In this document: one piece after another, positions 1 to 8,592 of the stretch
How positions within the stretch are numbered: the first letter of the stretch is position 1
How the letters are laid out: the number at the start of each line of letters is the position of its first letter
Assembly: GCA_016839815.1 (NCBI GenBank)
Contig: JAEOTM010000047.1
Coordinates: 1 to 64,000, forward strand
Origin: Candidatus Hodarchaeota archaeon
GTDB taxonomy: Archaea; Asgardarchaeota; Heimdallarchaeia; Hodarchaeales; Hodarchaeaceae
Direction: 5' to 3'
DNA: 64,000 bases
The notes under the pieces: model-generated
Databases searched by the model: none
Told to the model about the DNA's origin: nothing
Seen by the model: only the letters and a program-made list of their open reading frames with translations
Program-made: the position numbers and the translations under genes

Positions 1-334
1 ACCAAGGCTCTAAAACTTCTTGAGTTATCTGAATTCTTCGATCTGCAGCCTCTGCACCAATCTTGGTCATCTTGATATTTTTCCGTTTCCTATCTCCCTG
101 ATAATCATCAGATATCTCTACCCAATTCGCACCTTCCATCTCTTTTAAAATGGGATAGATACGATTTGCTCCAGGTTTCCACCGGCCATTTGTAATTTTT
201 TCGATTTTCTTCATCAATTCGTACCCGTTTTGGGCTTTCTTTTGTTTAAGGAGATGGAGGACGATCAAACGTAAAAATCCTTGCTTCAAACGCGATTCAA
301 AACGGTCTATACGCTCTTTTTCACTCAAAGCCAT
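1..334 (-). CDS. PadR-family transcriptional regulator (partial, C-terminus outside the window)
   Basis: The minus strand is open from an ATG at 334 to the left edge, giving 111 residues without a stop. After a charged N-terminus, residues 17-95 read as a winged-helix domain of the PadR type: a hydrophobic helix (FLRLIVLHLL), the segment NGYELMKKIEK, then GANRIYPILKEME, which matches the PadR recognition helix region, and a basic wing around RKRKNIKMTK. PadR proteins are dimeric repressors that usually control nearby transporter or stress genes. The gene diverges from the dehydrogenase starting at 509, and a GATATATC palindrome lies between them, so it may control itself and neighbours. The DNA-binding assignment is firm; the target is inference. 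Confidence 0.82.
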   Translation of the reverse strand, partial: MALSEKERIDRFESRLKQGFLRLIVLHLLKQKKAQNGYELMKKIEKITNGRWKPGANRIYPILKEMEGANWVEISDDYQGDRKRKNIKMTKIGAEAADRRIQITQEVLEPW

Positions 335-374
335 GTAAAAAACCTTTTATCTAGTGAGTTATATATACCAAATT

Positions 375-386
375 CAGATATATCAG
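375..386. promoter_or_regulatory. GATATATC palindromic site, PadR/dehydrogenase intergenic region
   Basis: CAGATATATCAG lies between the divergent PadR gene (start 334) and the dehydrogenase (start 509). The 8-base core is a perfect palindrome. The same core recurs in four other intergenic regions within the first 17 kb, so it is a candidate operator. No clear second copy is seen 15 bp away here. Confidence 0.4.
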
Positions 387-508
387 AAATAAGAAGTGCT
401 TAAAATCTTTATTCAATATATTACAATATGTGTAATTTAGAACTTTCCTCAATGTCAAAATCTTCAATTTGCACATGAACCGAAGGTTATTCTTTTACAA
501 ACAAACTT

Positions 509-1342
509 ATGCTAACAAACGAGATGTATATTCAAATGATGCTAAAAGATGGAACTGTTGCCGTAGTAACAGGTGGAGCTATGGGATTGGGATTATCGAT
601 CGCAAGAGAATTTGGCCAGGCTGGAGCTAATGTTGTCCTGCTAGATATTAATGAAGAAGCACTGAGTTCAAGCGTTACACAGTTAACCAAGGAAGGAAAT
701 TCCATTATTGGATTAGTTTGTGATGTATCAAACAATATGGATGTCCAAAAGACATTTGATGACATAAACCACCGATTTGGTCGAATTGATATTCTCGTAA
801 ACAATGCTGCTATTGCCCCAGAAACTCCTTTCATGCAATGCTCTGAAGAAACCTGGGATAAAATAATGAAGGTGAACTTGAAAGGATATTTTCTCTGTGC
901 GCAAGCTGCAGTTAAACATATGCTGGCGAAGAATATACCTGGCAGAATAGTCAACCTATCATCAATTTTAGGACTTAGACCAAAAGCTCTTCTCATTGCT
1001 TATACCACAACCAAAGGGGCTATTATTAGTTTAACACATTCCATGGCCTCTGAGCTTGGAGAACATGGTATCAGAGTAAATGCCATTGCTCCAGGAATGA
1101 TTGATACACCCATGACCACAAAAGGGTTTACTCCAATGGTAAAGAAGATGATAACTAATAGTATCCCTCTCAAACGATTAGGATCTCCAAGAGAAATTGG
1201 GAAAGCAGCTCTATTTCTATGCTCAGAATATTCTTCTTTTATTAATGGTCATGTTTTGGTTGTTGACGGGGGACAGCATACTGGTATTGTATCACAAAAA
1301 AGAAGCATAGAAAGCAGCGAAAAACCAATGCATGGACTTTGA
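509..1342 (+). CDS. SDR-family NAD(P)-dependent oxidoreductase
   Basis: This is a complete classical short-chain dehydrogenase/reductase of 277 residues, slightly above the usual 250. The Rossmann cofactor motif TGGAMGLG is at residues 21-28, the acidic residue in CDVS at about 72, NNAA at 98-101, catalytic Ser at 151/152, and the Y-x-x-x-K pair at Tyr165/Lys169. The substrate loop NAIAPGMIDT and the C-terminal VDGG motif are typical. Such enzymes oxidise an alcohol or reduce a ketone; the substrate cannot be read from sequence. The start at 509 lacks a clear ribosome site, and an internal ATG at 536 (Met10) is an alternative that still keeps the whole Rossmann fold. It ends just before a convergent surface-protein gene. 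Confidence 0.9.
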   Translation: MLTNEMYIQMMLKDGTVAVVTGGAMGLGLSIAREFGQAGANVVLLDINEEALSSSVTQLTKEGNSIIGLVCDVSNNMDVQKTFDDINHRFGRIDILVNNAAIAPETPFMQCSEETWDKIMKVNLKGYFLCAQAAVKHMLAKNIPGRIVNLSSILGLRPKALLIAYTTTKGAIISLTHSMASELGEHGIRVNAIAPGMIDTPMTTKGFTPMVKKMITNSIPLKRLGSPREIGKAALFLCSEYSSFINGHVLVVDGGQHTGIVSQKRSIESSEKPMHGL

Positions 1343-1344
1343 AT

Positions 1345-1397
1345 ATTGTTCTAAAAAAAGAAAAAAATGAAAGAAAAAGAGAATGAAATTTCTCTTT
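1345..1397 (-). terminator. Possible terminator for the surface-protein gene
   Basis: AAAGAGAA (1376-1383) and TTCTCTTT (1390-1397) form an 8-bp stem with a 6-base loop over the stop codon of the minus-strand gene. On that strand it is followed by T-rich sequence (runs of T between 1353 and 1378). The stem is A/T-rich and therefore weak, but the arrangement between convergent genes fits a terminator. Confidence 0.4.
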
Positions 1398-2652
1398 AGT
1401 TCTTCTTTCGACGACTAATAACAGCTACTCCGATCAAGGAAATAAGAAGAAAAACTGCTTCAAATCCAGGAGTACCGTCATCTTCAGTTGTAGTTGTAGG
1501 TTCTTCGTCTGTGGTAGTCAATTCAGGTTCAGTTGTAGTTGTATCCGTGGGATCAGAAGTACCGAGAAGTCTAAGTTCGGAAACTGTTCCAAAACCCATC
1601 ATTTGAATCCAGAAGTCTTTAAGATGGAATTCATCAACTAATCCATTTGTTCGATCCCAAAGCATTTTGAGCAGAGGGCCACCCATGGTTGAACCAGATT
1701 GATAACCAAAGTGTGTAGCATTGTTTGTTACTATGTAACCTTTGTAGGTGTAATAAAGTTGAAAATGGTTCCATTCGCGTGATTTAACGTAACCCATGAG
1801 CATTGTTTCATTAGAGCTAACGTCACCGAAAACGAATTTTCCATATACTGAAGTTCCCATGAAGGATGTATTTATTGCAGTGATTTCAATATAGAAAACA
1901 TCACCTTGGGAGATTTGGGAGTCAGGAGCATCTGGATATGAATATGATCCATCAGTAATAGGATTACCCTCTGAATCTTTTAGCATATCCCACTTTAGCC
2001 AAATTTTATCGCCAACAGAAGCGCCATAATCAGTAACAGATTCATATCGCTGGATTAAGATTTCACTAAGTGTACCAAAACCCATCATTTGAATCCACAT
2101 ACCAGTCATTTCCCACTCTAACATGGCACCGTCATTAGCATCCCATTTGAATCGAAGTTCTCCACCCATTAAGGTGGTGTTGTATTGAAAGTAATCTCCT
2201 GGGACATAATCGACTGTATAACCTTTGCCTTCGTAATCATTTTGCCAATAGGTCCAATTGTACTCACTAGAATTCATTGGTTTGAAATAACCTCTAAGGG
2301 TTACATTTGGGGTGGATGATCCATCAGCGAATGAGAAAATACCATATGTATAAGGAGAAGTTTCACCTGAAGTCTGGTTAATGACAGTCATGTTTATCTC
2401 GGTAATATCGAGATAAAAATGATCTCCTTCTGATATATTAGAATCAGGGGCGTCTGGATATGAATAGCTACCATCCAAAATAGGATTTCCTTCACTATCC
2501 TTCACAGATGCCCATACATATTCAAATTGATCCCCAACTTCCACATTATAGTGACCCTCATGGGCAACAGCAGCTAATGCAGTATTATCCCAAGCTAACG
2601 GTACACTTGCTAATAAGAAGCTGAGAATAAGAATTATGTTTCTTTTTTTCAT
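1396..2652 (-). CDS. Secreted surface protein with two internal repeats and PGF-CTERM-like anchor
   Basis: The 418-residue product begins with a signal peptide (basic MKKR, then a hydrophobic stretch to about residue 28). It consists of two homologous halves, about 36-205 and 211-370. Each starts with a VGD-containing strand followed by KDSEGNPI, DGSYSYPDAPDS and a GD-F-Y strand, and each ends with the block WIQMMGFGT. The duplication is obvious at residue level. A Thr-rich linker, PGFE, a hydrophobic helix and RRKKN follow, the architecture of archaeal C-terminal sorting signals cleaved and lipid-attached by archaeosortase-like enzymes. I do not recognise the repeat as a named domain. It probably sits on the outer cell surface; its role is unknown. 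It is transcribed alone, with a tandem GATATAT site about 100 bp upstream. Confidence 0.8.
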   Translation of the reverse strand: MKKRNIILILSFLLASVPLAWDNTALAAVAHEGHYNVEVGDQFEYVWASVKDSEGNPILDGSYSYPDAPDSNISEGDHFYLDITEINMTVINQTSGETSPYTYGIFSFADGSSTPNVTLRGYFKPMNSSEYNWTYWQNDYEGKGYTVDYVPGDYFQYNTTLMGGELRFKWDANDGAMLEWEMTGMWIQMMGFGTLSEILIQRYESVTDYGASVGDKIWLKWDMLKDSEGNPITDGSYSYPDAPDSQISQGDVFYIEITAINTSFMGTSVYGKFVFGDVSSNETMLMGYVKSREWNHFQLYYTYKGYIVTNNATHFGYQSGSTMGGPLLKMLWDRTNGLVDEFHLKDFWIQMMGFGTVSELRLLGTSDPTDTTTTEPELTTTDEEPTTTTEDDGTPGFEAVFLLISLIGVAVISRRKKN

Positions 2653-2748
2653 TTAAAAAAACTCACCGTTTTTAATTTATTGAAATCAATTCCTAATTAG
2701 GAAATTAACTCGAGTTGTTAGTTTTTTTATTACAATTAAAAGTGTATT

Positions 2749-2774
2749 GATATATTTTCTTTGGATATATCCAA
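2749..2774. promoter_or_regulatory. Tandem GATATAT site upstream of the surface-protein gene
   Basis: GATATATT at 2749-2756 is followed 15 bp later by GATATATC at 2764-2771. The second copy lies inside the perfect 14-bp palindrome TTGGATATATCCAA (2761-2774). It lies about 100-120 bp upstream of the minus-strand start at 2652. The same 15-bp periodicity occurs at 11219 and 16608. Confidence 0.45.
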
Positions 2775-2791
2775 ATTCACAAAAATCCCTT

Positions 2792-3136
2792 TCATGATTT
2801 CTGAGTGAAGAAGATATACCCTTTTTTCTTAAGATTCAAAAGAAAAGTAGCTAAACTTGATCGGACATTATCTTTATCTTGGCCTGCGTCTTTGATTAAC
2901 ATTTTTTCTATAACTCTGACGGAGTGTGATCCGTCACATAAATCCCAGACAAATTGACCAATTTCATCAATAACAATCACTTTCTTTTCCCGTTTATGAT
3001 CAATTATGTACTTTTTCCCCGGTTCCCAGTATCCCAGAAAAACATCAGGAAGTTTTTCTGGAAATAAATGATTTAGTTGAACACTATCACTCGGAAAAAC
3101 TGATTTACTTGCTTTATGTTCAGTTTTTCTGTTCAT
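2792..3136 (-). CDS. PqqD-like peptide-binding protein (RRE fold)
   Basis: The 114-residue protein has the pattern of the PqqD family: a beta-hairpin segment (KKVIVIDEIGQFVWDLCDG), the conserved turn DGSHSV, a helix RVIEKMLIKD, then V-x-SSLATFLLNLKKKGYI, which corresponds to the C-terminal helix and 'L-x-x-x-G-x-I' ending. In known systems PqqD domains are RiPP recognition elements that hold a precursor peptide for a radical SAM or other maturase. Here there is no radical SAM gene nearby, and the neighbours are secreted proteins and TldD/TldE proteases. About 35 residues precede the domain. The family call is moderate; a peptide-chaperone role is inference. Confidence 0.6.
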   Translation of the reverse strand: MNRKTEHKASKSVFPSDSVQLNHLFPEKLPDVFLGYWEPGKKYIIDHKREKKVIVIDEIGQFVWDLCDGSHSVRVIEKMLIKDAGQDKDNVRSSLATFLLNLKKKGYIFFTQKS

Positions 3137-3285
3137 TTAACATTCCCACTAAATAGCACTGAATTTGTATTGGTTAATCCTATATTTCATGATGTGAAAA
3201 GAAAACTTCCTGAGATATTATAGACTTTTTAGAAAAAGGAAAGAGGGTGGAAGGTGTTTTTTACTTCCAAGTTGAATTACTGAAG

Positions 3286-4209
3286 TTAATTCCGTTTTCT
3301 TTTGTAAAAGAGAACCACTAGTACAGTAAATCCAAAGATTGTAAATGGGAATGCGAATCCAGGTGAGCTTTCCTCAACATATTCACCAAGAATGGATATA
3401 GAACCCCATGTCTCTTGATCACTGAAGTTTGCATCCGATGGCCAGTCTATAAAGGGACCTCCTTCAGGATTAGCATCAGGGTCATTTGTTATTGACTCAT
3501 AGAGTGTCATTGATAACCCAACAGTTAAGGGAAGAGTTGGAGCAACAACATCATCAGGAAAACCTGGATTGAAGCTCGTTAAAGGAATTTTAAATGAAAA
3601 CATTTGATGAGGATTGGCTTCGTTCCATGATGATTGAAAGAAACCCCATAGTTGCAATGGAGGGATTAATCCCTGAGGTGGCATGTTGTGACAATAAGAG
3701 ACATCGAATCCATGGACTTCGCCGTCTTCTTCGTTTATACTTGCATTATACAACACTTGTTGACTGAAGTAAACATGACTCTCTCCAAATGTAGTGAAGA
3801 AGTACATATCGGTATTAGAAGTACCTACTTTGTCATGCATCGTATCAAAAGCAATTTGAGCATAATCTAATCGTGTTTGTTCTTGTACATAGATTGAATC
3901 GGCAAGAACGTAAAGGAATGTATTATCGTGTGCGATGTAAACAAATCCACCTTCGAGAGTTCGATTTTCATAATCACTTCCTGCTTCTCCAGGATTCGGG
4001 ATTAGAGAAATCTTTGTTACATCTTCATGTTCCCATTCTGCTTGCTTGATATTTCCAACTGTGATTGAATGATTTATTGGATAAAGGTCGTAATGTGTTA
4101 CCTCTTCTTGTACAACGTCAGTTGTATTAGCAGAAACCGATGGTACACCAACTACAATTACTGATAGTACCAAAATCATAGTAAAAATGAATTTTTTCAT
4201 TTCTTTCAA
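3286..4209 (-). CDS. Secreted protein with PGF-CTERM-like anchor, possibly carbohydrate- or ligand-binding beta-sandwich
   Basis: The 307-residue product has an N-terminal signal peptide (MKEMKKF, hydrophobic run, cleavage likely after VSA near residue 27) and a C-terminal SPGF motif, a hydrophobic helix and KRKRN. The body contains GGFVYIAHDNTFLYVLAD, a pattern common in DOMON/CBM9-type beta-sandwiches, followed by acidic, aromatic and proline-rich stretches. CBM9-like domains bind sugars or haem, but the match is by eye only. It is probably exported and anchored at the cell surface. It stands alone, diverging from the operon starting at 4411, with a CTGATATATCAG palindrome between them. Confidence 0.65.
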   Translation of the reverse strand: MKEMKKFIFTMILVLSVIVVGVPSVSANTTDVVQEEVTHYDLYPINHSITVGNIKQAEWEHEDVTKISLIPNPGEAGSDYENRTLEGGFVYIAHDNTFLYVLADSIYVQEQTRLDYAQIAFDTMHDKVGTSNTDMYFFTTFGESHVYFSQQVLYNASINEEDGEVHGFDVSYCHNMPPQGLIPPLQLWGFFQSSWNEANPHQMFSFKIPLTSFNPGFPDDVVAPTLPLTVGLSMTLYESITNDPDANPEGGPFIDWPSDANFSDQETWGSISILGEYVEESSPGFAFPFTIFGFTVLVVLFYKRKRN

Positions 4210-4331
4210 ATCTCCATATCTTATAGATTTTTAACTTGACAGCTGTCTTTTTAAAAAGCCTATGGATAGCCAAACATCCATATTTTGAATATAATTTGAA
4301 ACATTCAAGATTCTTATTATAAGTTTCGTTT

Positions 4332-4343
4332 CTGATATATCAG
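4332..4343. promoter_or_regulatory. CTGATATATCAG palindrome between divergent genes
   Basis: This is a perfect 12-bp palindrome with the GATATATC core at 4334-4341. It lies about 125 bp from the surface-protein start (4209, minus strand) and about 70 bp before the operon starting at 4411 (plus strand), so it could act on both. It belongs to the recurrent set described at 375, 2749, 11219 and 16607. Confidence 0.45.
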
Positions 4344-4410
4344 GAATTGTTATATAGAAATTTACGGAAATTTATGATATTGAAATGGTCTTTGGATCTT
4401 CCAAAATATC

Positions 4411-5178
4411 TTGACAGAGATGATAATTCATATGAATGTTGACTATTCAAAGATAGAGGAAAACAAAATAGTTATTACGGCTGATAACGAAACAATTACG
4501 TATGTACGAAAGGGTTTGCCACCATCAATTTTTGATTTCTTGATTGATTACCGATTAAGGGCAATTAAAGTAATGGTAGGGGAACAAGAAGATACTGATA
4601 ATGTTTCAGTGACTTCATCAATGTTACATTCACCTCCCATGGCAACAAGAGGATCTCCTGGGTTTTTCCCAGTCAATACCGCAGCAAAGGGAATTGGATT
4701 CATCCCTCAACAAGTCCATTTGGAGAAGTGGGTCGAGAAGTATGATGCTCTAATCAATGAAGCTTTAGAAAAGGGGGAAGATACGAATCGAGAAGCTCGT
4801 TTTGGAGCTCTTCTAGATTTGTATAATTCCAAAAATGAAATTGATCCAAAAAATCTTGGTACAATAGAACTTTTCGGCTTAAGATCTTGGAGAAATATGC
4901 AACAAGATCCTAGAGTGTCAATATTGTACAATGCAAATTATAGAACTAGCTCTGGTCGTCCACAATACATTTCCTTTGAAGTACGAGGGATTGTCGAGAT
5001 AATTCCCAAGGATACTCTCCGCTGGAGATGGCAACGAAATATTCATGATTTGTTTCACCTTCGAGGTGCAAAGGAACGACGAGCTGGTGATTGGCCAGTA
5101 GCAGTATTGAACATCCATGTAACAGAAGTGATTGACAAAAGGCCATTTGGTACTGCAAGTCAGGAGATCCTCGAATGA
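4411..5178 (+). CDS. Hypothetical protein, possible FMN-binding split-barrel relative
   Basis: The 255-residue product has no signal peptide or membrane segment. Residues about 150-195 (GLRSWRNMQQDPRVSILYNA, then a strand ending FEVRGIVEII) resemble the core of pyridoxamine-phosphate-oxidase-like split barrels, in which 'N-x-x-x-x-P-R-V-s' precedes the flavin-binding strands. The likeness is only suggestive. The start at 4411 is a TTG; ATGs at 4420 and 4432 are equally possible because no ribosome site is obvious. The gene lies 41 bp before tldD on the same strand and probably begins the operon tldD-tldE-cbiX. A GATATATC palindrome about 70 bp upstream marks a likely control region. Function unknown. 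Confidence 0.6.
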   Translation: MTEMIIHMNVDYSKIEENKIVITADNETITYVRKGLPPSIFDFLIDYRLRAIKVMVGEQEDTDNVSVTSSMLHSPPMATRGSPGFFPVNTAAKGIGFIPQQVHLEKWVEKYDALINEALEKGEDTNREARFGALLDLYNSKNEIDPKNLGTIELFGLRSWRNMQQDPRVSILYNANYRTSSGRPQYISFEVRGIVEIIPKDTLRWRWQRNIHDLFHLRGAKERRAGDWPVAVLNIHVTEVIDKRPFGTASQEILE

Positions 5179-5219
5179 ATCGCTTTAGCTATTAATATGA
5201 AAATAGGTGAACTTGGATT

Positions 5220-6662
5220 ATGGAAGATCGTCTTTCTGAACTAGTAGACATAGCTATGCAACATAGCTGCAATTATACCGATTGCCGTTTTGTAAAGGAT
5301 GAATATGAACTTATTGAAGCAAAAAATGGATCTCCATCTAGAGTATCTAATTCCAATCGATTTGGAATTGGTATTCGTGTATTATTCAATGGAGCGTGGG
5401 GATTTGCTTCAACTAACAAACTAGAAAAAGTAGCATTACTAAAAAGTTTGGAGACTGCAATTAAAATAGCTAAAGTAACCGCAGAAAATACTAAAGTAAG
5501 GAAAGCCCTCTCTAATGAAAGATCATACGAAGATACCTATACAACCCCTCACAAGATTGACCCATTTTCTATTGACCCAAGTGAAAAAATAGAACCATTA
5601 ACAGAAGGAACAAAGCTACTAGCAGAGCAAGATTCTCGTATACGAAACGCTACTGCTACCTTATTAAGTAGAAAGTATTTTACTGAGCTTACTACCTCTG
5701 AAGGAACCCATATTTTACAATCCTTAATTCAATGTGGCGCTTCACTCACTGGAATGCTTATGGCTGGTCCTGGTGGAATGTCCATTCGAACTAGCGAAAA
5801 CTATAAAGCTCAAGGATATGAATTTATTGATGAGTTTGATCTCGATGAACAGGCTAGTATCGTAGGTAGCGATTTGAAGATCTTAGCTGACAAAGCAGTA
5901 AAAGCACCTTCAGGAACCTATAATCTGATTCTCGAACCATCACATCTAGGTCTAGCAATACACGAAAGCGTTGGTCACCCAACTGAACTTGATCGGGTAC
6001 TTGGTAGAGAAGCAGATTTTGCAGGAACATCATTTCTTACTCCCTCACACCTGAAGGGAGGTTTCAAATACGGTTCAGAACTTGTAAACATTGTACAGGA
6101 TCCTACTTTAACACCAGCCTTAGGAACTTATGCTTATGACGATGATGGTACGAAATCGCGTCGATTATATGTGATAGAAAATGGAGAATTTAATGCATTT
6201 CAAAGTGATCGATCAACAGCCAATGAAATCGGATCATCTCGCTCTAGTGGGAATAATCGAGCTCATGGGCATGATAGACTGCCTATAAATCGCATGGCAA
6301 ACCTTTACTTAGAACCAAACACCAAATATGCTCTTTCTTCTCTGGATGAACTCCTGGAAGAAGCAAAAACAGGAGTTTATGCCCTTTATTCAAGAACTCA
6401 CTCGATTTCACCAAATCGATCCAATTTTCAATTCACAACTCAGATGGGTTATTTGATCGAGGATGGGGAACTTACTACACCATTAAAGAACGTTGTTTAT
6501 GGGAGTCGAACCTTAGATTTCTGGAGGAACTGTCTTGCAACAACTAAGTCGGTCGAAATTTTTGGAACTCCCAATTGTGGGAAAGGAAATCCAGGTCAAA
6601 CTATCTGGACCTCTCATGGGGGTAGTCATACTTTGTTTGGAGACATACGAATAGGTGCGTGA
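5220..6662 (+). CDS. tldD: TldD-type zinc metalloprotease subunit (pair 1)
   Basis: At 480 residues the length is normal for TldD. The metal motif HExxxH is present as HESVGH (residues 248-253), followed by PTELDR and GREADFAG. A C-terminal NCGKGNPGQ stretch near residue 452 supplies the usual cysteine ligand. The N-terminal half has the family pattern GIGIRVLFNGAWGFAST. In bacteria TldD pairs with TldE to form a heterodimeric protease with an internal tunnel that degrades unfolded peptides, for example in microcin B17 maturation and CcdA turnover. The partner gene overlaps the 3' end by 8 bp, so translation is probably coupled. This is the first of three pairs in the window. Confidence 0.95.
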   Translation: MEDRLSELVDIAMQHSCNYTDCRFVKDEYELIEAKNGSPSRVSNSNRFGIGIRVLFNGAWGFASTNKLEKVALLKSLETAIKIAKVTAENTKVRKALSNERSYEDTYTTPHKIDPFSIDPSEKIEPLTEGTKLLAEQDSRIRNATATLLSRKYFTELTTSEGTHILQSLIQCGASLTGMLMAGPGGMSIRTSENYKAQGYEFIDEFDLDEQASIVGSDLKILADKAVKAPSGTYNLILEPSHLGLAIHESVGHPTELDRVLGREADFAGTSFLTPSHLKGGFKYGSELVNIVQDPTLTPALGTYAYDDDGTKSRRLYVIENGEFNAFQSDRSTANEIGSSRSSGNNRAHGHDRLPINRMANLYLEPNTKYALSSLDELLEEAKTGVYALYSRTHSISPNRSNFQFTTQMGYLIEDGELTTPLKNVVYGSRTLDFWRNCLATTKSVEIFGTPNCGKGNPGQTIWTSHGGSHTLFGDIRIGA

Positions 6663-8058
6663 TCAGATGAAAGATAAATTAGTCTCAAAAGAAGCGAATG
6701 AGCTTGCACAAGATATTATTAGTATTGGATTAGAACAAGGTGCTTCAGAGTTTCAGGTAAAGATTCGTGACACTTACGCAATTTATATTCGATTTGCCAA
6801 CTCAGAAATTCATCAATTCTCTACGGAAAATATTCGTGAAATTAAGCTAGTAGCTCTAATTGGTAAGAAAAAAGGATTATCTCTCGTCGTACCCACAACA
6901 GATGAAGATCTAATAAGGTCAATTAATTATCTAGTTTCTGCTACCAAGGTAAATTCAGAAGATCCAGATCAGTTATCTTTTTACTCATCAGGAAAGGAGT
7001 ATCAAGATTTAAAATTAGTAGATGAATCATTTAAATCTTGGGATCAGGAGTATATGGCTAAAATTGTTTCCAATGTAATCCAAACAGCACATCAAGTTGA
7101 TGACAGGGTTAAAAATGTCAGTGGAATGTTACAAGCAATGAACCATCAGATATTCTTGGTGAATAGTCAAGAATTAGCCCTTAAAACTAATCAAACTGAA
7201 TATTGGTACGGTGTCGATGTTCTTGCTAAAAAAGGAGGAAAATCTGGTAGAAACTCCCAAGGAGAGACAAATCGTTTCGCTAAGAATATTCCATTTAACG
7301 AACTTGCTGAAACTGCTGCAAAATATGCTATTCTGGGAATTAATCCAGTAAAGCTTGAACCAGGAGATTATCCTGCCATTTTAGATTATTATGCTGTTCT
7401 TGAACCAATTGTATTCGTCAATCTTGGGCTTAGTGGACTATTTGTCAAACAACACAGAAGCTTTCTTGCTCGAAAAATGGGAAAAAAAATATTTTCTGAA
7501 AAATTCAATTTAAAACATTCTCCTTTCTTATCATCACTGGTAACTTCGAAAGCGTTTGATGATGAAGGAATTCCAACACAAGAATTCTATTTCATTAAAG
7601 AAGGAGTCTTAGAATCACTCGCTCATAACAGATTGACAGCCTCTCAGATGGAGAAAGAGCCTAATGGATGTGGTTATGAGTCAGAACGGACATCATTTGG
7701 TATTCCGACAGCTACGCTTCTTGAACCTTCGGAAGAGATAGGTATGGAAGATTTGATACGAGAAATGGACCGTGGAATTTTAATCTCTAGATTATACTAT
7801 TCCAATTGGGCTAATCCTATGGCAGGAATTTTAACAGGTACCACAAGAAACGGATTCTTTAAAGTTGAATCAGGAGAAATAACTACCGCTCTGCATCCTA
7901 TGAGACATAGTACGTCTATTTTTGAAATGTTTGGTGAGGGAATAAGATTAGCTAACAAGGTTCACCAACCACCAATGCAAATGATGCCTGGGGTACAATC
8001 CATTATGGTTCCTGCTTTAATGTCTTCTAAAATGCATATGACTACATATTCAAACTAG
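6655..8058 (+). CDS. pmbA: TldE/PmbA-type protease subunit (pair 1)
   Basis: This 467-residue protein lacks the HExxxH motif, as expected for TldE, the non-metal partner of TldD. Family features are the N-terminal strand with NSEIHQFSTEN, the central DDEGIPTQEFYFIKEGVLES and the C-terminal GNMxG-like GILTGTTRNGFF region. Translation may start at GTG 6655, overlapping tldD by 8 bp, or at ATG 6667. The product should assemble with the protein encoded at 5220-6662 in the cytoplasm. A CbiX-like gene follows after 24 bp. Confidence 0.9.
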   Translation: MRDQMKDKLVSKEANELAQDIISIGLEQGASEFQVKIRDTYAIYIRFANSEIHQFSTENIREIKLVALIGKKKGLSLVVPTTDEDLIRSINYLVSATKVNSEDPDQLSFYSSGKEYQDLKLVDESFKSWDQEYMAKIVSNVIQTAHQVDDRVKNVSGMLQAMNHQIFLVNSQELALKTNQTEYWYGVDVLAKKGGKSGRNSQGETNRFAKNIPFNELAETAAKYAILGINPVKLEPGDYPAILDYYAVLEPIVFVNLGLSGLFVKQHRSFLARKMGKKIFSEKFNLKHSPFLSSLVTSKAFDDEGIPTQEFYFIKEGVLESLAHNRLTASQMEKEPNGCGYESERTSFGIPTATLLEPSEEIGMEDLIREMDRGILISRLYYSNWANPMAGILTGTTRNGFFKVESGEITTALHPMRHSTSIFEMFGEGIRLANKVHQPPMQMMPGVQSIMVPALMSSKMHMTTYSN

Positions 8059-8082
8059 TGTCAGTAAAGGGATATAATAATT

Positions 8083-8592
8083 ATGAAAGAAGCAATTATT
8101 TTAGCGATGCATGGTGCTCCTCCTAATGATTTCCCTTCCGAAGAGATGGAAGAATTCTTTCGACTCCATAGCCAGCATGAAGCATCCCCAGAGAGGTTAA
8201 GTGAGGAAGCAGAATCCCGCTTGCATGTTCTGGAAAAAAAGATGAGAGAGTGGCCACGGAATGCAAGTAATGATCCCTACTTTTACGGCTCATTAGACAT
8301 TGCAGAACAGCTTAGAAAAGTTACAGACAAATCAGTAACCGTAGGCTTTAATGAATTTTGTTCACCTACCATTCTGGAAGCGATAGAACAAATAATTAAA
8401 GAAGGAGCTAAGAAAATTATTGTTTTGACCACAATGTTAACACGTGGAGGAAATCATTCAGAAAAAGACATCCCCAAAGAAATTTCCAAGGCCAAGAAGC
8501 GGTTTCCTAAAGTTCCAATAACCTATCTCTGGCCATATGACTCTCTATCAATTGCAGAGTTTCTATCACAAGAAATTAAGAAGATTATTTAA
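8083..8592 (+). CDS. CbiX-like chelatase family protein
   Basis: The 169-residue single-domain protein resembles the small archaeal CbiX (sirohydrochlorin cobaltochelatase) family. It begins with a strand ending AMHGAP, where His is the first metal/porphyrin ligand. Later it has PTILEAIEQIIKEGAKKI, then strand VLTTML, then RGGNHSEKDIP, which matches the second conserved His and 'DIP' motif. CbiX inserts Co2+ or Ni2+/Fe2+ into sirohydrochlorin. An N-terminal insertion (residues 15-70) is charged and unusual. No other tetrapyrrole gene is in the window, and the gene sits at the end of a tldD-tldE operon, so a different substrate is possible. It overlaps the convergent ABC gene by 4 bp. Confidence 0.7.
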   Translation: MKEAIILAMHGAPPNDFPSEEMEEFFRLHSQHEASPERLSEEAESRLHVLEKKMREWPRNASNDPYFYGSLDIAEQLRKVTDKSVTVGFNEFCSPTILEAIEQIIKEGAKKIIVLTTMLTRGGNHSEKDIPKEISKAKKRFPKVPITYLWPYDSLSIAEFLSQEIKKII

